From Pseudorhodobacter antarcticus (GTDB lineage Bacteria; Pseudomonadota; Alphaproteobacteria; Rhodobacterales; Rhodobacteraceae), in the NCBI GenBank assembly GCA_945860375.1, contig CAMAQR010000004.1, forward strand, positions 87,273 through 151,272: a DNA stretch of 64,000 nucleotides, in the 5' to 3' direction. Position 1 is the stretch's first letter, and each line of letters begins with the position of its first letter. A model generated the notes under the pieces. The model saw only the letters and a list, made by a program, of their open reading frames with translations, did not search any database and was not told the origin of the DNA. Positions 54,312 to 62,580 of this stretch are shown here, one piece after another. The position numbers and the translations under genes were made by a program.

Positions 54312-55598
54312 TCAGGCGGTCGCCAGCGTCAAAGCTTGATCCAGATCGGCGATGATATCCTTCACATCCTCGATCCCGATCGACACCCGCACCACGTTCG
54401 GCGCAGCGCCTGCGCGGATTTGCGCCTCTTCTTCCAACTGGCGGTGCGTGGTCGATGCCGGGTGGATGATCAGGCTGCGGGTATCGCCAAGGTTGGCGAC
54501 ATGGCTGAACAGTTTCAGACTGTCGACCAGCTTGACGCAAGCCTCGTAGCCGCCTTTCACCGCAAAGGTGAACAATGCGCCTGCGCCCTTGGGCACCATG
54601 CTTTCAGCGCGCTTGTGATAGGGCGAGGATTTCAGCCCGGCGTAGGTGACAAATTCCACGCGCGGATCTTGCTCCAGCCAGTCCGCCACGATCTTGGCGT
54701 TCTCGACGTGGCGCTGCATGCGCAAAGACAGGGTTTCAATGCCCATCAGCGTGTAATGCGCGCCCTGCGGGTTCATCGTCATGCCCAGATCGCGCAGACC
54801 GACGGCGATGGAGTGGAAGGTAAAGGCCATTGACCCCAGTGCCGGATGGAAGGCCAGCCCGTGGTAGGCGGGTTCGGGTTCCGACAGGCTGGGGAACTTG
54901 CCGGATTTGGTCCAGTCAAACTTGCCAGAATCCACCACCACGCCGCCGGTGACGGTGCCGTTGCCGGTCAGGTATTTGGTGGCGGAGTGGACCACCAGCG
55001 TCGCACCATGCTCGATCGGCTTGCACAGATAGGGGGTGGCGGTGGTGTTGTCGACGATCAGCGGGATGCCTGCCTGATCGGCGATGCGGGCCAAGGCGTC
55101 CAGATCAGACACATAGCCGCCGGGGTTGGCGATGGTTTCACAGAAAATCGCGCGGGTGTTGGCGTCGATGGCATGTTCCACCGCGAGCAGGTCTTCGGTG
55201 TCGACGAACTTGGCCGACCAGCCAAAGCGTTTGATGGTCTGGCTGAACTGGGTGATGGTGCCGCCGTAAAGGCGCGAGGACGCCACGATGTTCAGCCCCG
55301 GTCCCATCAGCGGGAACAGCGCCATGATCTGCGCTGCATGCCCCGAGGAACAGCAGACCGCGCCCGCGCCGCCTTCAAGCGCGCAGACCCGGTTGGCCAG
55401 CGCCGACACCGTGGGATTGGTCAGGCGGGAATAGATGTAGCCGACCTCTTGCAGGTTGAACAATTTCGCCGCGTGGTCGGCGTCGCGGAAAACATAGGCC
55501 GTGGTTTGATAGATCGGTACCTGCCGCGCGCCGGTGGCAGGATCGGGGGCAGTGCCCGCGTGAATGGCCAAAGTATCGAAGCCAAGGGTGTCTGTCAT
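54312..55598 (-). CDS. metY: O-acetylhomoserine aminocarboxypropyltransferase (sulfhydrylase)
   Basis: The 428-residue PLP enzyme of the Cys/Met metabolism family condenses O-acetylhomoserine with sulfide to homocysteine. The PLP lysine lies in VVHSATKYLTGNG, and the family segment SSGHAAQIMALFPLMGPGLNIVASSRLYGGTITQF and the early GAGTAPDPATGARQVPIYQTTAYVF are present. Its length fits MetY rather than the 390-residue MetZ/MetB. ATG 55598 has AGGAG seven bases upstream; the 15-codon longer reading is unsupported. An AT-rich 215-bp upstream region precedes it, divergent from a broken glyoxalase-like gene. Confidence 0.92.
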   Translation of the reverse strand: MTDTLGFDTLAIHAGTAPDPATGARQVPIYQTTAYVFRDADHAAKLFNLQEVGYIYSRLTNPTVSALANRVCALEGGAGAVCCSSGHAAQIMALFPLMGPGLNIVASSRLYGGTITQFSQTIKRFGWSAKFVDTEDLLAVEHAIDANTRAIFCETIANPGGYVSDLDALARIADQAGIPLIVDNTTATPYLCKPIEHGATLVVHSATKYLTGNGTVTGGVVVDSGKFDWTKSGKFPSLSEPEPAYHGLAFHPALGSMAFTFHSIAVGLRDLGMTMNPQGAHYTLMGIETLSLRMQRHVENAKIVADWLEQDPRVEFVTYAGLKSSPYHKRAESMVPKGAGALFTFAVKGGYEACVKLVDSLKLFSHVANLGDTRSLIIHPASTTHRQLEEEAQIRAGAAPNVVRVSIGIEDVKDIIADLDQALTLATA

Positions 55599-55673
55599 GG
55601 GATAACTCCTGATTGAATGGCGGCAGGTTAGGGCATGAGGCAAAAGGGGGCAACGGCAAAGAAAGTGGCGGCG

Positions 55674-55697
55674 GTCCCGACTCGGGACTTTTTATTA
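55674..55697. promoter_or_regulatory. Dyad plus T-tract in the metY upstream region
   Basis: GTCCCGA-C-TCGGGAC (55674-55688) forms a compact dyad followed by TTTTTTATT on the plus strand. It might be an operator, or a small terminator for a plus-strand RNA. The 55689-55813 stretch is unusually A/T-rich and probably holds the promoters of both divergent genes. Confidence 0.3.
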
Positions 55698-55813
55698 TCT
55701 CATCTTATCAATCACTTAGGTGTTGGAAATTAACCAAATCTTCATGTTTGGAGAAGAATTTCCCTTTTCGCGGCAAAGCTATAGACTGAGTGCTGCAACC
55801 AAGGAGCGTGCTG

Positions 55814-56226
55814 ATGCTGACCCCGTTTCACCTTGCCATCCATGTGCATGACCTTGAGGCCGCCGCGCGTTCTACGGCGGCGTTCTGGGCTGTGCGGAAG
55901 GCCGCAGCACCGAAACCTGGGTCGATTTCAACTTTTTCGGCCACCAGTTGAGCCTGCATCTGGGGCCCCCTTTTGCCACCACAAACACCGGGCGCGTAGG
56001 TGCCCATCTGGTGCCGATGCCGCATATGGGTCTGGTGCTGCATTTGCCCGACTGGCGGGCGCTGGCGGCGCGGTTGACGGCGGCGGGGGTGGATTTTGAG
56101 CTGCCGCCCTCGGTTCGGTTCGCGGGGGAATCCGGCGAGCAGTGGACAATGTTTTTCCGCGATCCGTCGGGCAATCCGATCGAATTCAAAGGGTTTCCCA
56201 GCCTAGACGGGGTGTTTGCTCATTAG
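55814..56226 (+). pseudogene. Glyoxalase/VOC-family protein broken by a one-base frameshift
   Basis: AAGGAG then ATG 55814 begins MLTPFHLAIHVHDLEAA, a typical VOC start, but this frame hits TGA at 55947-55949. From about 55870 the correct continuation is in a different frame: YGGVLGCAEGRSTETWVDFNFFGHQLSLHLGPPF, running to the stop at 56226 and ending FRDPSGNPIEFKGF. Comparing with the family pattern, one C is missing in the GCCGCC(C)GCGCG segment near 55860-55870. Restoring it gives a complete protein of about 137 residues. It may be a sequencing or assembly error or a true inactivation. The end overlaps the convergent Lrp gene by four bases. Confidence 0.8.
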
Positions 56227-56675
56227 GCCCGCTCGTCCTTGGGGCTGTCCAAAACCACAAAGGTGGTGATGGATTGCACCTGCGGCAGCACGCCCAAAAT
56301 CTCGGTGTGCCAGTGTTTGTAGGCGGCCAGATCGCTGGCCTCGATCCGCAGCAGATATTCGACGGTGCCCGTGATGTTGTGGCATTCGCGCATTTCACGC
56401 GCGCGGGCCATGGCGCGTTCAAACGCCTCTTGGCTGGCCTTGGTATGGGTGTTCAGACCCACAGTCACATAGGCCACAAAGCCCACGCCCATTTTGCTTG
56501 CGTCCAGCACGGCGCGGTAGCCTTTGATCACGCCCGACCGTTCCAATTCCTGCACCCGGCGCAGGCAGGCAGAGGGCGACAGACCGACGCGGTCGGCCAG
56601 TTCCAGATTGGACTGGCGACCATCACGCGTCAGTTCGCGCAATATGTGGTCACTTATGGCATCTATCTTGAACAT
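56223..56675 (-). CDS. Lrp/AsnC-family regulator (next to LysE gene)
   Basis: The 150-residue regulator has the HTH segment SDHILRELTRDGRQSNLELADRVGLSPSACLRRVQELERSGVIKGY and the RAM domain (VAYVTVGLNTHTKASQEAFERAMARAREMRECHNITGTVEYLLRIEASD). ATG 56675 gives the normal N-terminus; readings to 57023 are shadows. It is divergent from a LysE-type exporter gene with a 72-bp spacer, so it probably controls that exporter in response to an amino acid. Confidence 0.93.
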   Translation of the reverse strand: MFKIDAISDHILRELTRDGRQSNLELADRVGLSPSACLRRVQELERSGVIKGYRAVLDASKMGVGFVAYVTVGLNTHTKASQEAFERAMARAREMRECHNITGTVEYLLRIEASDLAAYKHWHTEILGVLPQVQSITTFVVLDSPKDERA

Positions 56676-56747
56676 TAATTGTGAAATTAGATCAAAATCC
56701 GGCGAATTTGCAATCCTTTGCCGGTGAATATGCGCAAGAGTCGCGCC

Positions 56748-57341
56748 ATGACCTATGATCTTGTAATCGCCCTGCTGGGGTTCGCCTTTGTCACCTCGGT
56801 CACACCGGGGCCGAACAACATGATGCTTTTGGCCTCGGGGGTGAATTTCGGGTTCAGGCGCAGTTTGCCACATATGTTGGGGATCAGCCTTGGCCATGCG
56901 CTGATGGTGTTTCTGGTGGGGCTGGGGCTGGCCGGGGTGTTTGTGGCCTTTCCGCAGGCGATGACGGCGCTGAAGGTGCTGTCGGTGGGCTATATGCTGT
57001 GGCTGGCCTGGAAGATCGCCCATGCCAGCGCACCCAAGCCGGGGCAGGCGGGCGGGGTGCCGTTCACGTTTCTGCAGGCGGCGGCGTTCCAGTGGGTGAA
57101 CCCGAAGGCTTGGGCGATGGCCTTGGGGGCTGTCGCCAATTACACTGGCGGCGGCGGGATAGCGGCGGTGGCGGTGGTGGCGGTGGTGTTTGCCAGTGTC
57201 AATCTGCCGTCGGTCGCGGTCTGGGCTGCGGCTGGCGAGGGGTTGCGCGGCTGGCTTGCAGACCCGTTGCGGTTGCGGGCGTTCAACTGGACCATGGCGG
57301 GGTTGTTGGTGGCGTCTTTGGTGCCGGTTTTGCGGATGTGA
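56748..57341 (+). CDS. LysE-family amino-acid exporter
   Basis: The 197-residue membrane protein has six predicted helices and the LysE signature VTPGPNNMMLLASGVNFGFRRSLPHMLGI close to the N-terminus. It exports an amino acid or derivative; substrate is unknown. ATG 56748 is chosen; ATG 56730 in frame is possible. It is divergent from an Lrp-type regulator. A weak hairpin GGGTG/CACCC follows at 57343-57357. Confidence 0.9.
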   Translation: MTYDLVIALLGFAFVTSVTPGPNNMMLLASGVNFGFRRSLPHMLGISLGHALMVFLVGLGLAGVFVAFPQAMTALKVLSVGYMLWLAWKIAHASAPKPGQAGGVPFTFLQAAAFQWVNPKAWAMALGAVANYTGGGGIAAVAVVAVVFASVNLPSVAVWAAAGEGLRGWLADPLRLRAFNWTMAGLLVASLVPVLRM

Positions 57342-57380
57342 GGGGTGTGGATCACCCAGTCTAGAGGTGGCGGAACGCGT

Positions 57381-58382
57381 TCAGCGCAGCCATAACCCTT
57401 CGCGTTTGAGCACAAAGCGGATCGCCTGTTCGCGACGGGGCAGGTTGGCGCGGTCAAAGAACCCGCGGGCTTTGCGACCTCGGTTTTGATAGACCATCAG
57501 CTTGACCGGTTCAAAATCGCGCAGGATCCGGCGCAGCTCTTTTTGACCTGCGACCTGTTCCAATACCGCGACCACGCGGTCACTTTCGCGGGCATAGAGC
57601 AGCGGCAGGCTGCGGTAGTGGCAAGTGACATCGCCATCAAGCCCAGCCAGTTCAGGCCCCGGACGGCCGCCGCCAAAGCTGTGGATCACCAAGGGCAGGG
57701 CGATCTGGTCCAGCCACGGGTAGATTTCCTGTACGACCAAAGGCTTTGGCCGATCATCGCGGATCGCTTTGGCATAGGCCAGAAACCGCGCGCCAAATTC
57801 ATGCGGGCTGGCGTGAAAAAACCAACCTGCGTTGAAATACATGAACCTTTGCCAATAGTTATCAGGCTGCGTCAGGTCCAGCGTGTCATCGAAAGTCAAG
57901 CCAAAACGATCGTATAAGGACTTCCATAACTCGGCATAGCCCGGCCCGTAAAGTTCCAGCGTTGGCCAAGTGCCCTCGCGCCGCATCGAAGCTGCGGGTT
58001 TGGTGAAATCAAAGCCCACGGTGGCAAGGTCGCCCGTGATCAGGGTGTCAGTGTCCAAAAACAGGAAGGGCGCGTCGGGCAGGGCACTCAACGCCTCTAT
58101 CTTGTTGCCATGCGGATAGGCTTGGCCAAAGACGCGGGATTCAAAGGGCAGGAAGGTGGCGCCAAGCTGTTCCAGCATGTCGCGCACCACAGAGTCGGTC
58201 ACGCGCGGATCGCGCGGCCACAGCTTGCCCGGCTGCGGTTCGGCCAGATAGAGCTTGCCCGCGAAATCCGGGTTGGTGGCGCGCAGCGAGGCGGCCAACA
58301 ACAACGCCTCATATTGCAGGCGACCCCATTGCACGACGGCAATGATATTGAACGCTTGCGGGATGGGCTGGGGTTCGGCCAT
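57381..58382 (-). CDS. GT-A-type glycosyltransferase-like protein, unknown
   Basis: The 333-residue protein has a nucleotide-sugar-transferase-like layout: AVVQWGRLQYEALLLAASLRA near the start, a D-x-D motif at D110-T-D112 (FLFLDTDTLITGDLA), and NAGWFFHA further on. These match glycosyltransferase family 8-like proteins. Several aromatic residues follow, and the C-terminus is basic. There is no signal peptide. Sugar and acceptor are unknown. It is monocistronic and divergent from the small secreted protein with a 90-bp spacer. Confidence 0.75.
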   Translation of the reverse strand: MAEPQPIPQAFNIIAVVQWGRLQYEALLLAASLRATNPDFAGKLYLAEPQPGKLWPRDPRVTDSVVRDMLEQLGATFLPFESRVFGQAYPHGNKIEALSALPDAPFLFLDTDTLITGDLATVGFDFTKPAASMRREGTWPTLELYGPGYAELWKSLYDRFGLTFDDTLDLTQPDNYWQRFMYFNAGWFFHASPHEFGARFLAYAKAIRDDRPKPLVVQEIYPWLDQIALPLVIHSFGGGRPGPELAGLDGDVTCHYRSLPLLYARESDRVVAVLEQVAGQKELRRILRDFEPVKLMVYQNRGRKARGFFDRANLPRREQAIRFVLKREGLWLR

Positions 58383-58472
58383 GCTTTACCTGTGCGGGGG
58401 CCGGTTTGCGGCTTGATTATTTCTTGCATCTTAGGCCGGATCTTTGGGCGACAAAAGCAAAAGGAGGTCGGA

Positions 58473-58889
58473 ATGCTGCGGATTTTCTGGACTGTGGCGC
58501 TGGTGATGGCGGCGTTGCCTGCGGTGGCGGAAAACTTCACCACGGCGGCAGAGGTCAAGCCAATTCTGAGTGCGACCAAGCCCAACTGGATCGCGGTGCG
58601 CGCTTATGACGGGCAGGATTTGCTGTATTTCACCAACCTGTTGGCCTGGCGCTACGGGGTCGAGGCGGTGGCCTACGGGGTCAACGGGGCCGCACCCGAA
58701 ACCGCGCTGCCGATGGAGCCATGCTATGCGGCAGAGGCTGCGCCCAATGTGTTGAAGATGAACACAGGCGTGTTGCCTTTTGTCGCGCAGCCACTGGACT
58801 CGGTGCAGTCGGTGACGGTTCATGTGACCTATGACGACGGCAGCACCGAGACGGTCGCGTATCAGCGCGCGGCGGTGTTGATGCCCTGA
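58473..58889 (+). CDS. Small secreted protein, unknown
   Basis: The 138-residue protein has a signal peptide (MLRIFWTVALVMAALPAVA/ENF). The mature part is a compact alpha/beta domain with a short hydrophobic core around LLYFTNLLAWRYGVEAVAYG and one cysteine (EPCYAAEA), and a C-terminal beta-rich section VTVHVTYDDGSTETVAY. AAGGAGG precedes ATG 58473. I recognise no family function. It ends just before a terminator and tRNA-Tyr. Confidence 0.85.
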   Translation: MLRIFWTVALVMAALPAVAENFTTAAEVKPILSATKPNWIAVRAYDGQDLLYFTNLLAWRYGVEAVAYGVNGAAPETALPMEPCYAAEAAPNVLKMNTGVLPFVAQPLDSVQSVTVHVTYDDGSTETVAYQRAAVLMP

Positions 58890-58901
58890 GCAAATGCAAA
58901 A

Positions 58902-58924
58902 CGCGGACCGAAGCCCGCGTTTTT
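58902..58924. terminator. Bidirectional terminator
   Basis: ACGCGG pairs with CCGCGT with an extra G-C, followed by TTTTT on the plus strand. On the minus strand the same stem follows tRNA-Tyr and ends in TTTTGC, so it can stop both transcripts. Confidence 0.7.
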
Positions 58925-58931
58925 GGCAGAA

Positions 58932-59015
58932 TGGTGGGCGATCTTGGAATCGAACCAAGCGTGAGTCGCCTCGGCGGAGTTACAGTCCGCTGCCGCACCT
59001 TGCAGCATATCGCCC
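58932..59015 (-). tRNA. tRNA-Tyr (anticodon GTA)
   Basis: The minus strand starts GGGCGAT and ends ATCGCCC-A-CCA, a seven-pair acceptor stem with encoded CCA. The anticodon stem-loop is GCGGA-CTGTAAC-TCCGC with anticodon GTA. A long variable arm (type II) precedes the T arm CTTGG-TTCGATT-CCAAG. These identify tRNA-Tyr. A terminator follows. It lies between the small secreted protein gene and rlmB. Confidence 0.97.
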
Positions 59016-59145
59016 AACAAGGCGCTGATTACCCAAGGCCTTGCGGGGCGTCAAGCCGTATTGCGGAAAAAGGCGGGCCGATTTCCGCTTGCCTGTCCGC
59101 GCGCGCTGCCACATTGTCCCCCCGATAATTTAAAGGGGTGTTGCG

Positions 59146-59931
59146 ATGTCTGGCGATAAGAAACCGACGTGGGTGGTGGACAAGGAACGCAACCGTCGGG
59201 CCGAGGCGCGCGAAACCGTTTGGCTGTTTGGTTTGCATGCGGTGCGTGACGCCTTGATGAACCCAAAGCGCGAAAAGCTGCGGTTGGTGGTGACGAAAAA
59301 CGCGCTGGACAAGCTGGAAGAGGCGGTGGCCTTCGCCCGCATCGCCCCCGAAATCGCCGACCCGCGCCGTTTTGAGGTGCCGATTGACGAAGGATCGGTG
59401 CATCAGGGGGCTGCGATGGAAGTGCGGCCGTTGAATTGGGGCAAGCTGTCGGATGTGGCGATCTCGGGCGAGGGCAAGCCGTTGATTGTGCTTTTGGACC
59501 GTGTCACCGATCCGCACAACGTCGGTGCCGTGCTGCGGTCGGCCGAGGTGTTTGGGGCGCGGGCCGTGGTGGCCCCGCGTCACCATTCGGCACCCGAAAC
59601 CGGGGCTTTGGCCAAGACGGCCAGCGGCGCGCTGGAGCGGCAGCCCTATCTGAAGGTGACCAACCTCGCCGAAGCGATGGAGGAGCTGAAGACCATGGGC
59701 TATGTGCTGATCGGTCTGGACGGTGACGGCACCGTCGATCTGGGGCAGGCGATGGCCGATGTCGGCAGCCGCGCCGTGGGTCTGGTGCTGGGGGCCGAGG
59801 GTCCGGGCTTGCGCGACAAGACCCGCGAAACCTGCGACGTGATTGCGCGTATTCCCTTTACCGGGGCGTTTGGCAGCCTGAACGTGTCGAATGCGGCAGC
59901 GGTGGGGCTTTATGCGGCATCTGTGCGCTAG
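59146..59931 (+). CDS. rlmB: RlmB, 23S rRNA 2'-O-methyltransferase (TrmH/SpoU family)
   Basis: The 261-residue SpoU methyltransferase has an N-terminal RNA-binding domain (VWLFGLHAVRDALMNPKREKLRLVVTK) and a knot-fold catalytic domain with LDRVTDPHNVGAVLRSAEVFG, GLVLGAEGPGLRDKTRETCD, and IPFTGAFGSLNVSNAAAVGLY, the three SpoU motifs. It methylates G2251 in 23S rRNA. The start follows AAAGGGG. It faces the tRNA-Tyr gene. Confidence 0.94.
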   Translation: MSGDKKPTWVVDKERNRRAEARETVWLFGLHAVRDALMNPKREKLRLVVTKNALDKLEEAVAFARIAPEIADPRRFEVPIDEGSVHQGAAMEVRPLNWGKLSDVAISGEGKPLIVLLDRVTDPHNVGAVLRSAEVFGARAVVAPRHHSAPETGALAKTASGALERQPYLKVTNLAEAMEELKTMGYVLIGLDGDGTVDLGQAMADVGSRAVGLVLGAEGPGLRDKTRETCDVIARIPFTGAFGSLNVSNAAAVGLYAASVR

Positions 59932-59967
59932 TCGCTTTGCTGCACCGCAGGGTTGAGATCACAAATG

Positions 59968-60104
59968 CGCGACAGGGACTTTAAAGGGGCGGTGTGGGTC
60001 TTAGATTTAAGGCACAGGATGCGGGTCGGAACCCCTGCGTCTTCCGTTCACTGTCCCTCGTTCCACACCTTCAGCGCCCTGGCCCTTGGCTTGGGCGCTT
60101 TTTT
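59968..60104 (+). ncRNA. Candidate structured small RNA with its own terminator
   Basis: No ORF with similarity lies in 59932-60118. A GGGT-CGGA-ACCC hairpin sits in a longer arm (GATGC/GCGTC, 60018-60042). AGGGAC (59974-59979) complements GTCCCT (60053-60058). GGTGTGG (59991-59997) complements CCACACC (60063-60069), crossing the other pair and so allowing two alternative folds or a pseudoknot. A terminator (60073-60104) ends it 14 bases before the CoA-binding gene. The RNA is not recognised as SRP, 6S, tmRNA or RNase P. Confidence 0.4.
60073..60104 (+). terminator. Rho-independent terminator before the CoA-binding gene
   Basis: AGCGCCC (60073-60079) pairs with GGGCGCT (60093-60099) around a 13-base loop, followed by a T run (60099-60104). 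It may end the rlmB message or the candidate small RNA just before the next gene. Confidence 0.75.
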
Positions 60105-60118
60105 ATGCGGAGTTCAAC

Positions 60119-60532
60119 ATGGATGAAGACAACCGTTTGCGGCAGATATTGACGGCTGTGCGCGTGATCGCGGTGGTTGGCTGGTCGCCAAAGCCTGACC
60201 GGCCCAGCCACGGCGTGGCGCGGTTTTTGAAATCGCGTGGCTATCGGGTGATCCCGGTCAATCCGGGGCAGGCCGGGCAGGACAGCGGTTTGGGCGAAGT
60301 GGTGCGCGCCTCTTTGGCCGACATTGAAGGTCCGGTGGACATGGTCGACATTTTCCGCCGCTCTGAAGAGGCGGGGCCGGTGGTCGATGAGGCGGTGGCG
60401 ATCGGCGCACGCGTGGTCTGGATGCAACTGGGCGTGGTGAACGCGGCGGCGGCAGAGGTGGCACGAGCGGCGGGTTTGCAAGTGGTGATGAACCGTTGCC
60501 CGGCGATCGAGATGCCGCGTTTGGGACTGTAG
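60119..60532 (+). CDS. CoA-binding-domain protein
   Basis: The 137-residue protein is a stand-alone CoA-binding Rossmann domain (YccU-like): AVRVIAVVGWSPKPDRPSHGVARFLKSRGYRVIPVNPGQAGQ, then VDIFRRSEEAGPVVDEAVAIGARVVWMQLGVVN. It likely binds CoA or a related nucleotide; function is not known. ATG 60119 has GGAG six bases upstream; readings from 60086 are unneeded. It starts 15 bases after a terminator, so transcription must begin in or after that hairpin, or read through. It is convergent with hisE. Confidence 0.9.
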   Translation: MDEDNRLRQILTAVRVIAVVGWSPKPDRPSHGVARFLKSRGYRVIPVNPGQAGQDSGLGEVVRASLADIEGPVDMVDIFRRSEEAGPVVDEAVAIGARVVWMQLGVVNAAAAEVARAAGLQVVMNRCPAIEMPRLGL

Positions 60533-60543
60533 CCAAGGTCCGC

Positions 60544-60870
60544 CTAGCTGCGGGTGGCTTTTTCGACAATGCCTGAAGTGCCTTCGCGACGCTGCAACTC
60601 TGCCAGCACATCGTCCAGCGTCACATCGCGGGCCGCCAGCATCACCAGCAGGTGATAGATCACATCCGCCGCCTCGGCGGTCAGCTTGGCGCGGTCACCT
60701 TTCACCGCCTCGATGATCGCCTCAATCGCCTCTTCGCCAAACTTCTCGGCGCATTTCTCGGGGCCTTTGGCGAGCAGTTTTGCGGTCCAGCTGCTTTCGG
60801 GATCGGCAGATTTGCGGGCGGCGATGGTGGCGGCAAGGCGGTGCAGCGGCGTTTGATCGGGGGGGGTCAT
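60544..60870 (-). CDS. hisE: Phosphoribosyl-ATP pyrophosphatase
   Basis: The 108-residue all-helical protein is the HisE/MazG-type enzyme of histidine synthesis, hydrolysing phosphoribosyl-ATP to phosphoribosyl-AMP. The motif [34 protein letters not shown] carries the metal-binding Glu/Asp set. ATG 60870 overlaps the hisF stop by four bases. hisI is not adjacent. Confidence 0.95.
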   Translation of the reverse strand: MTPPDQTPLHRLAATIAARKSADPESSWTAKLLAKGPEKCAEKFGEEAIEAIIEAVKGDRAKLTAEAADVIYHLLVMLAARDVTLDDVLAELQRREGTSGIVEKATRS

Positions 60871-61628
60871 GTCAGCCTCATCGGAATGCCGGCGGCGGCC
60901 ATATGGGCCTTGGCCTGTGCGATGGTGAATTCGCCGAAGTGGAAGATGGAGGCGGCGAGGACAGCAGAGGCGTGGCCCAAGGTGACGCCTTCGACCAAGT
61001 GGTCGAGCGTGCCGACGCCGCCCGATGCGATGACCGGCACCGTGACCGCATCCGATATCGCGCGGGTCAGCGGCAGGTTGAAGCCCGCGCGGGTGCCATC
61101 GCGGTCCATCGAGGTCAGCAGGATTTCGCCCGCGCCGCGTGCGACCACCAGACGCGCGAACTCCACGGCGTCGATGCCGGTGGGTTTGCGTCCGCCATGG
61201 GTGAAAATCTCCCACTTTCCGGGGGAAACGGTTTTGGCGTCAATCGCCACCACGATGCATTGCGACCCGAAACGGTCTGCGGCCTCGGCCACGACATCGG
61301 GGTCGGCGACGGCCGCGGAATTGAACGACACCTTGTCAGCCCCGGCCAAGAGCAGCGCGCGCACGTCTTCGTGGCTGCGCACGCCGCCGCCCACCGTCAG
61401 CGGCATGAAGCAGGCCTCGGCGGTGCGGGTGACCAGATCGAACATGGTGCCACGGTTTTCATGGGTGGCGTGGATGTCGAGAAAGCAAAGTTCATCCGCG
61501 CCGGCGGCATCATAGGCGCGCGCGGCTTCGACCGGATCGCCGGCGTCGCGCAGTTGGGTGAAGTTCACGCCCTTGACCACACGGCCATCAGCGACGTCAA
61601 GGCAGGGGATCAGGCGGGTTTTCAGCAT
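60867..61628 (-). CDS. hisF: Imidazole glycerol phosphate synthase cyclase subunit
   Basis: The 253-residue TIM barrel makes imidazole glycerol phosphate and AICAR from PRFAR and ammonia. Catalytic Asp residues are visible in [16 protein letters not shown] (near residue 11) and LTSMDRDGT (near residue 130), with phosphate-binding VIASGGVG. It works with HisH, which is not in this cluster. A 97-bp spacer with a hairpin and repeat separates it from hisA. Confidence 0.96.
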   Translation of the reverse strand: MLKTRLIPCLDVADGRVVKGVNFTQLRDAGDPVEAARAYDAAGADELCFLDIHATHENRGTMFDLVTRTAEACFMPLTVGGGVRSHEDVRALLLAGADKVSFNSAAVADPDVVAEAADRFGSQCIVVAIDAKTVSPGKWEIFTHGGRKPTGIDAVEFARLVVARGAGEILLTSMDRDGTRAGFNLPLTRAISDAVTVPVIASGGVGTLDHLVEGVTLGHASAVLAASIFHFGEFTIAQAKAHMAAAGIPMRLT

Positions 61629-61663
61629 GGTTTGACCTTAGCGCGTGGGGCGGGGCGGGGGAA

Positions 61664-61725
61664 GAGGGGCTTTGCCCCTCTCGGGCTGCGCCCTCACTCC
61701 CCAGGATAGTTAGGCCAAGATGAAA
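61664..61725. repeat. Composite intergenic repeat between hisA and hisF
   Basis: A GAGGGGC-TTT-GCCCCTC hairpin (61664-61680) is followed by CTGCGCCCTCACTCC and then GGATAGTTAGGCCAAGATGAAA (61704-61725). The last block begins at the base next to the hisA stop. It resembles the composite at 2068-2143 in having hairpin(s), then a C-rich stretch, then the motif. Confidence 0.55.
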
Positions 61726-62445
61726 TCAGGCGTGCAGGGCTTGGAGAGCCTGTGCCAGATCAATGGCACCATCATAAAGCGCGCGGCCCGAGATGGCGCC
61801 CGCGATGACGCCGGTGTCGCGCAGGGCGATCAGGTCGGCCAGTGACGACACCCCGCCGCTTGCGATCACCGGGATCGAGACGGCGCGGGCAAGGGCTTCG
61901 GTGGCGGCGATGTTGGGGCCGCCCATGGCGCCGTCACGGTCAATATCGGTGTAGATCAGGGCGGCTACGCCTGCGTCTTCAAAGCGCAGGGCAAGGTCGG
62001 TGGCCTGAAGGGTGGTTTCGGTGGCCCAGCCTTTGGTGGCGACAAAGCCCTTGCGCGCATCAATGCCGACGGCAACCTGTCCGGGGAAGGTGCGGGCGGC
62101 TTGGCGCACGAGGTCCGGGTTTTCCACGGCCACGGTGCCGAGGATCACCCGCGACAGGCCCTTTTCCAGCCACATGCCAATCGTTGCCATGTCGCGGATG
62201 CCGCCGCCGAGTTGGGTGGGAACCCTGACGGCTTTCAAGATCGCCTCGACCGCCGCCGCATTCACCGGGGCCCCTGCAAAGGCGCCGTTCAGATCGACCA
62301 GATGCAGCCATGCACAGCCCGCGTCCTGAAACTTCAGCGCTTGGGCTGCCGGGTCATCGCCGAACACGGTGGCGGCCGTCATGTCGCCGCGCAGCAGGCG
62401 CACGCAATGGCCGTCTTTGAGATCGATGGCGGGATACAGGATCAT
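61726..62445 (-). CDS. hisA: ProFAR isomerase (HisA)
   Basis: The 239-residue TIM barrel isomerises ProFAR to PRFAR. Catalytic Asp in [16 protein letters not shown] (D8) and later [15 protein letters not shown], and phosphate-binding [10 protein letters not shown], are intact. It is the first his gene of this segment; hisB and hisH that often precede it are not here. hisF follows after a repeat. Confidence 0.96.
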   Translation of the reverse strand: MILYPAIDLKDGHCVRLLRGDMTAATVFGDDPAAQALKFQDAGCAWLHLVDLNGAFAGAPVNAAAVEAILKAVRVPTQLGGGIRDMATIGMWLEKGLSRVILGTVAVENPDLVRQAARTFPGQVAVGIDARKGFVATKGWATETTLQATDLALRFEDAGVAALIYTDIDRDGAMGGPNIAATEALARAVSIPVIASGGVSSLADLIALRDTGVIAGAISGRALYDGAIDLAQALQALHA

Positions 62446-62580
62446 GGCGGCCTCTTGCGATTGGATAGCGCGGTCTTACGGAAGGCCGCCGCGATTGCCA
62501 AGGGTGCTGCGGCCCGACATCAATGTTGATTCCGGTGTGCGCCTCGGCCACCGTGACTCGGTTCTGGAGGGAGGAAAGCA

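Noticed and set aside
55599..55813. SAM-II or SAM/SAH riboswitch before metY
   Set aside because: No recognisable consensus or paired stems were seen on the metY strand. Only a short dyad and AT-rich DNA are present.
59932..60118. 4.5S SRP RNA, 6S RNA, tmRNA or an unusual tRNA
   Set aside because: The SRP GGAAG-rich core is absent. The GGTGTGG/CCACACC pair looks like an acceptor stem, but no anticodon or T-arm fits. Kept only as an unclassified RNA candidate.
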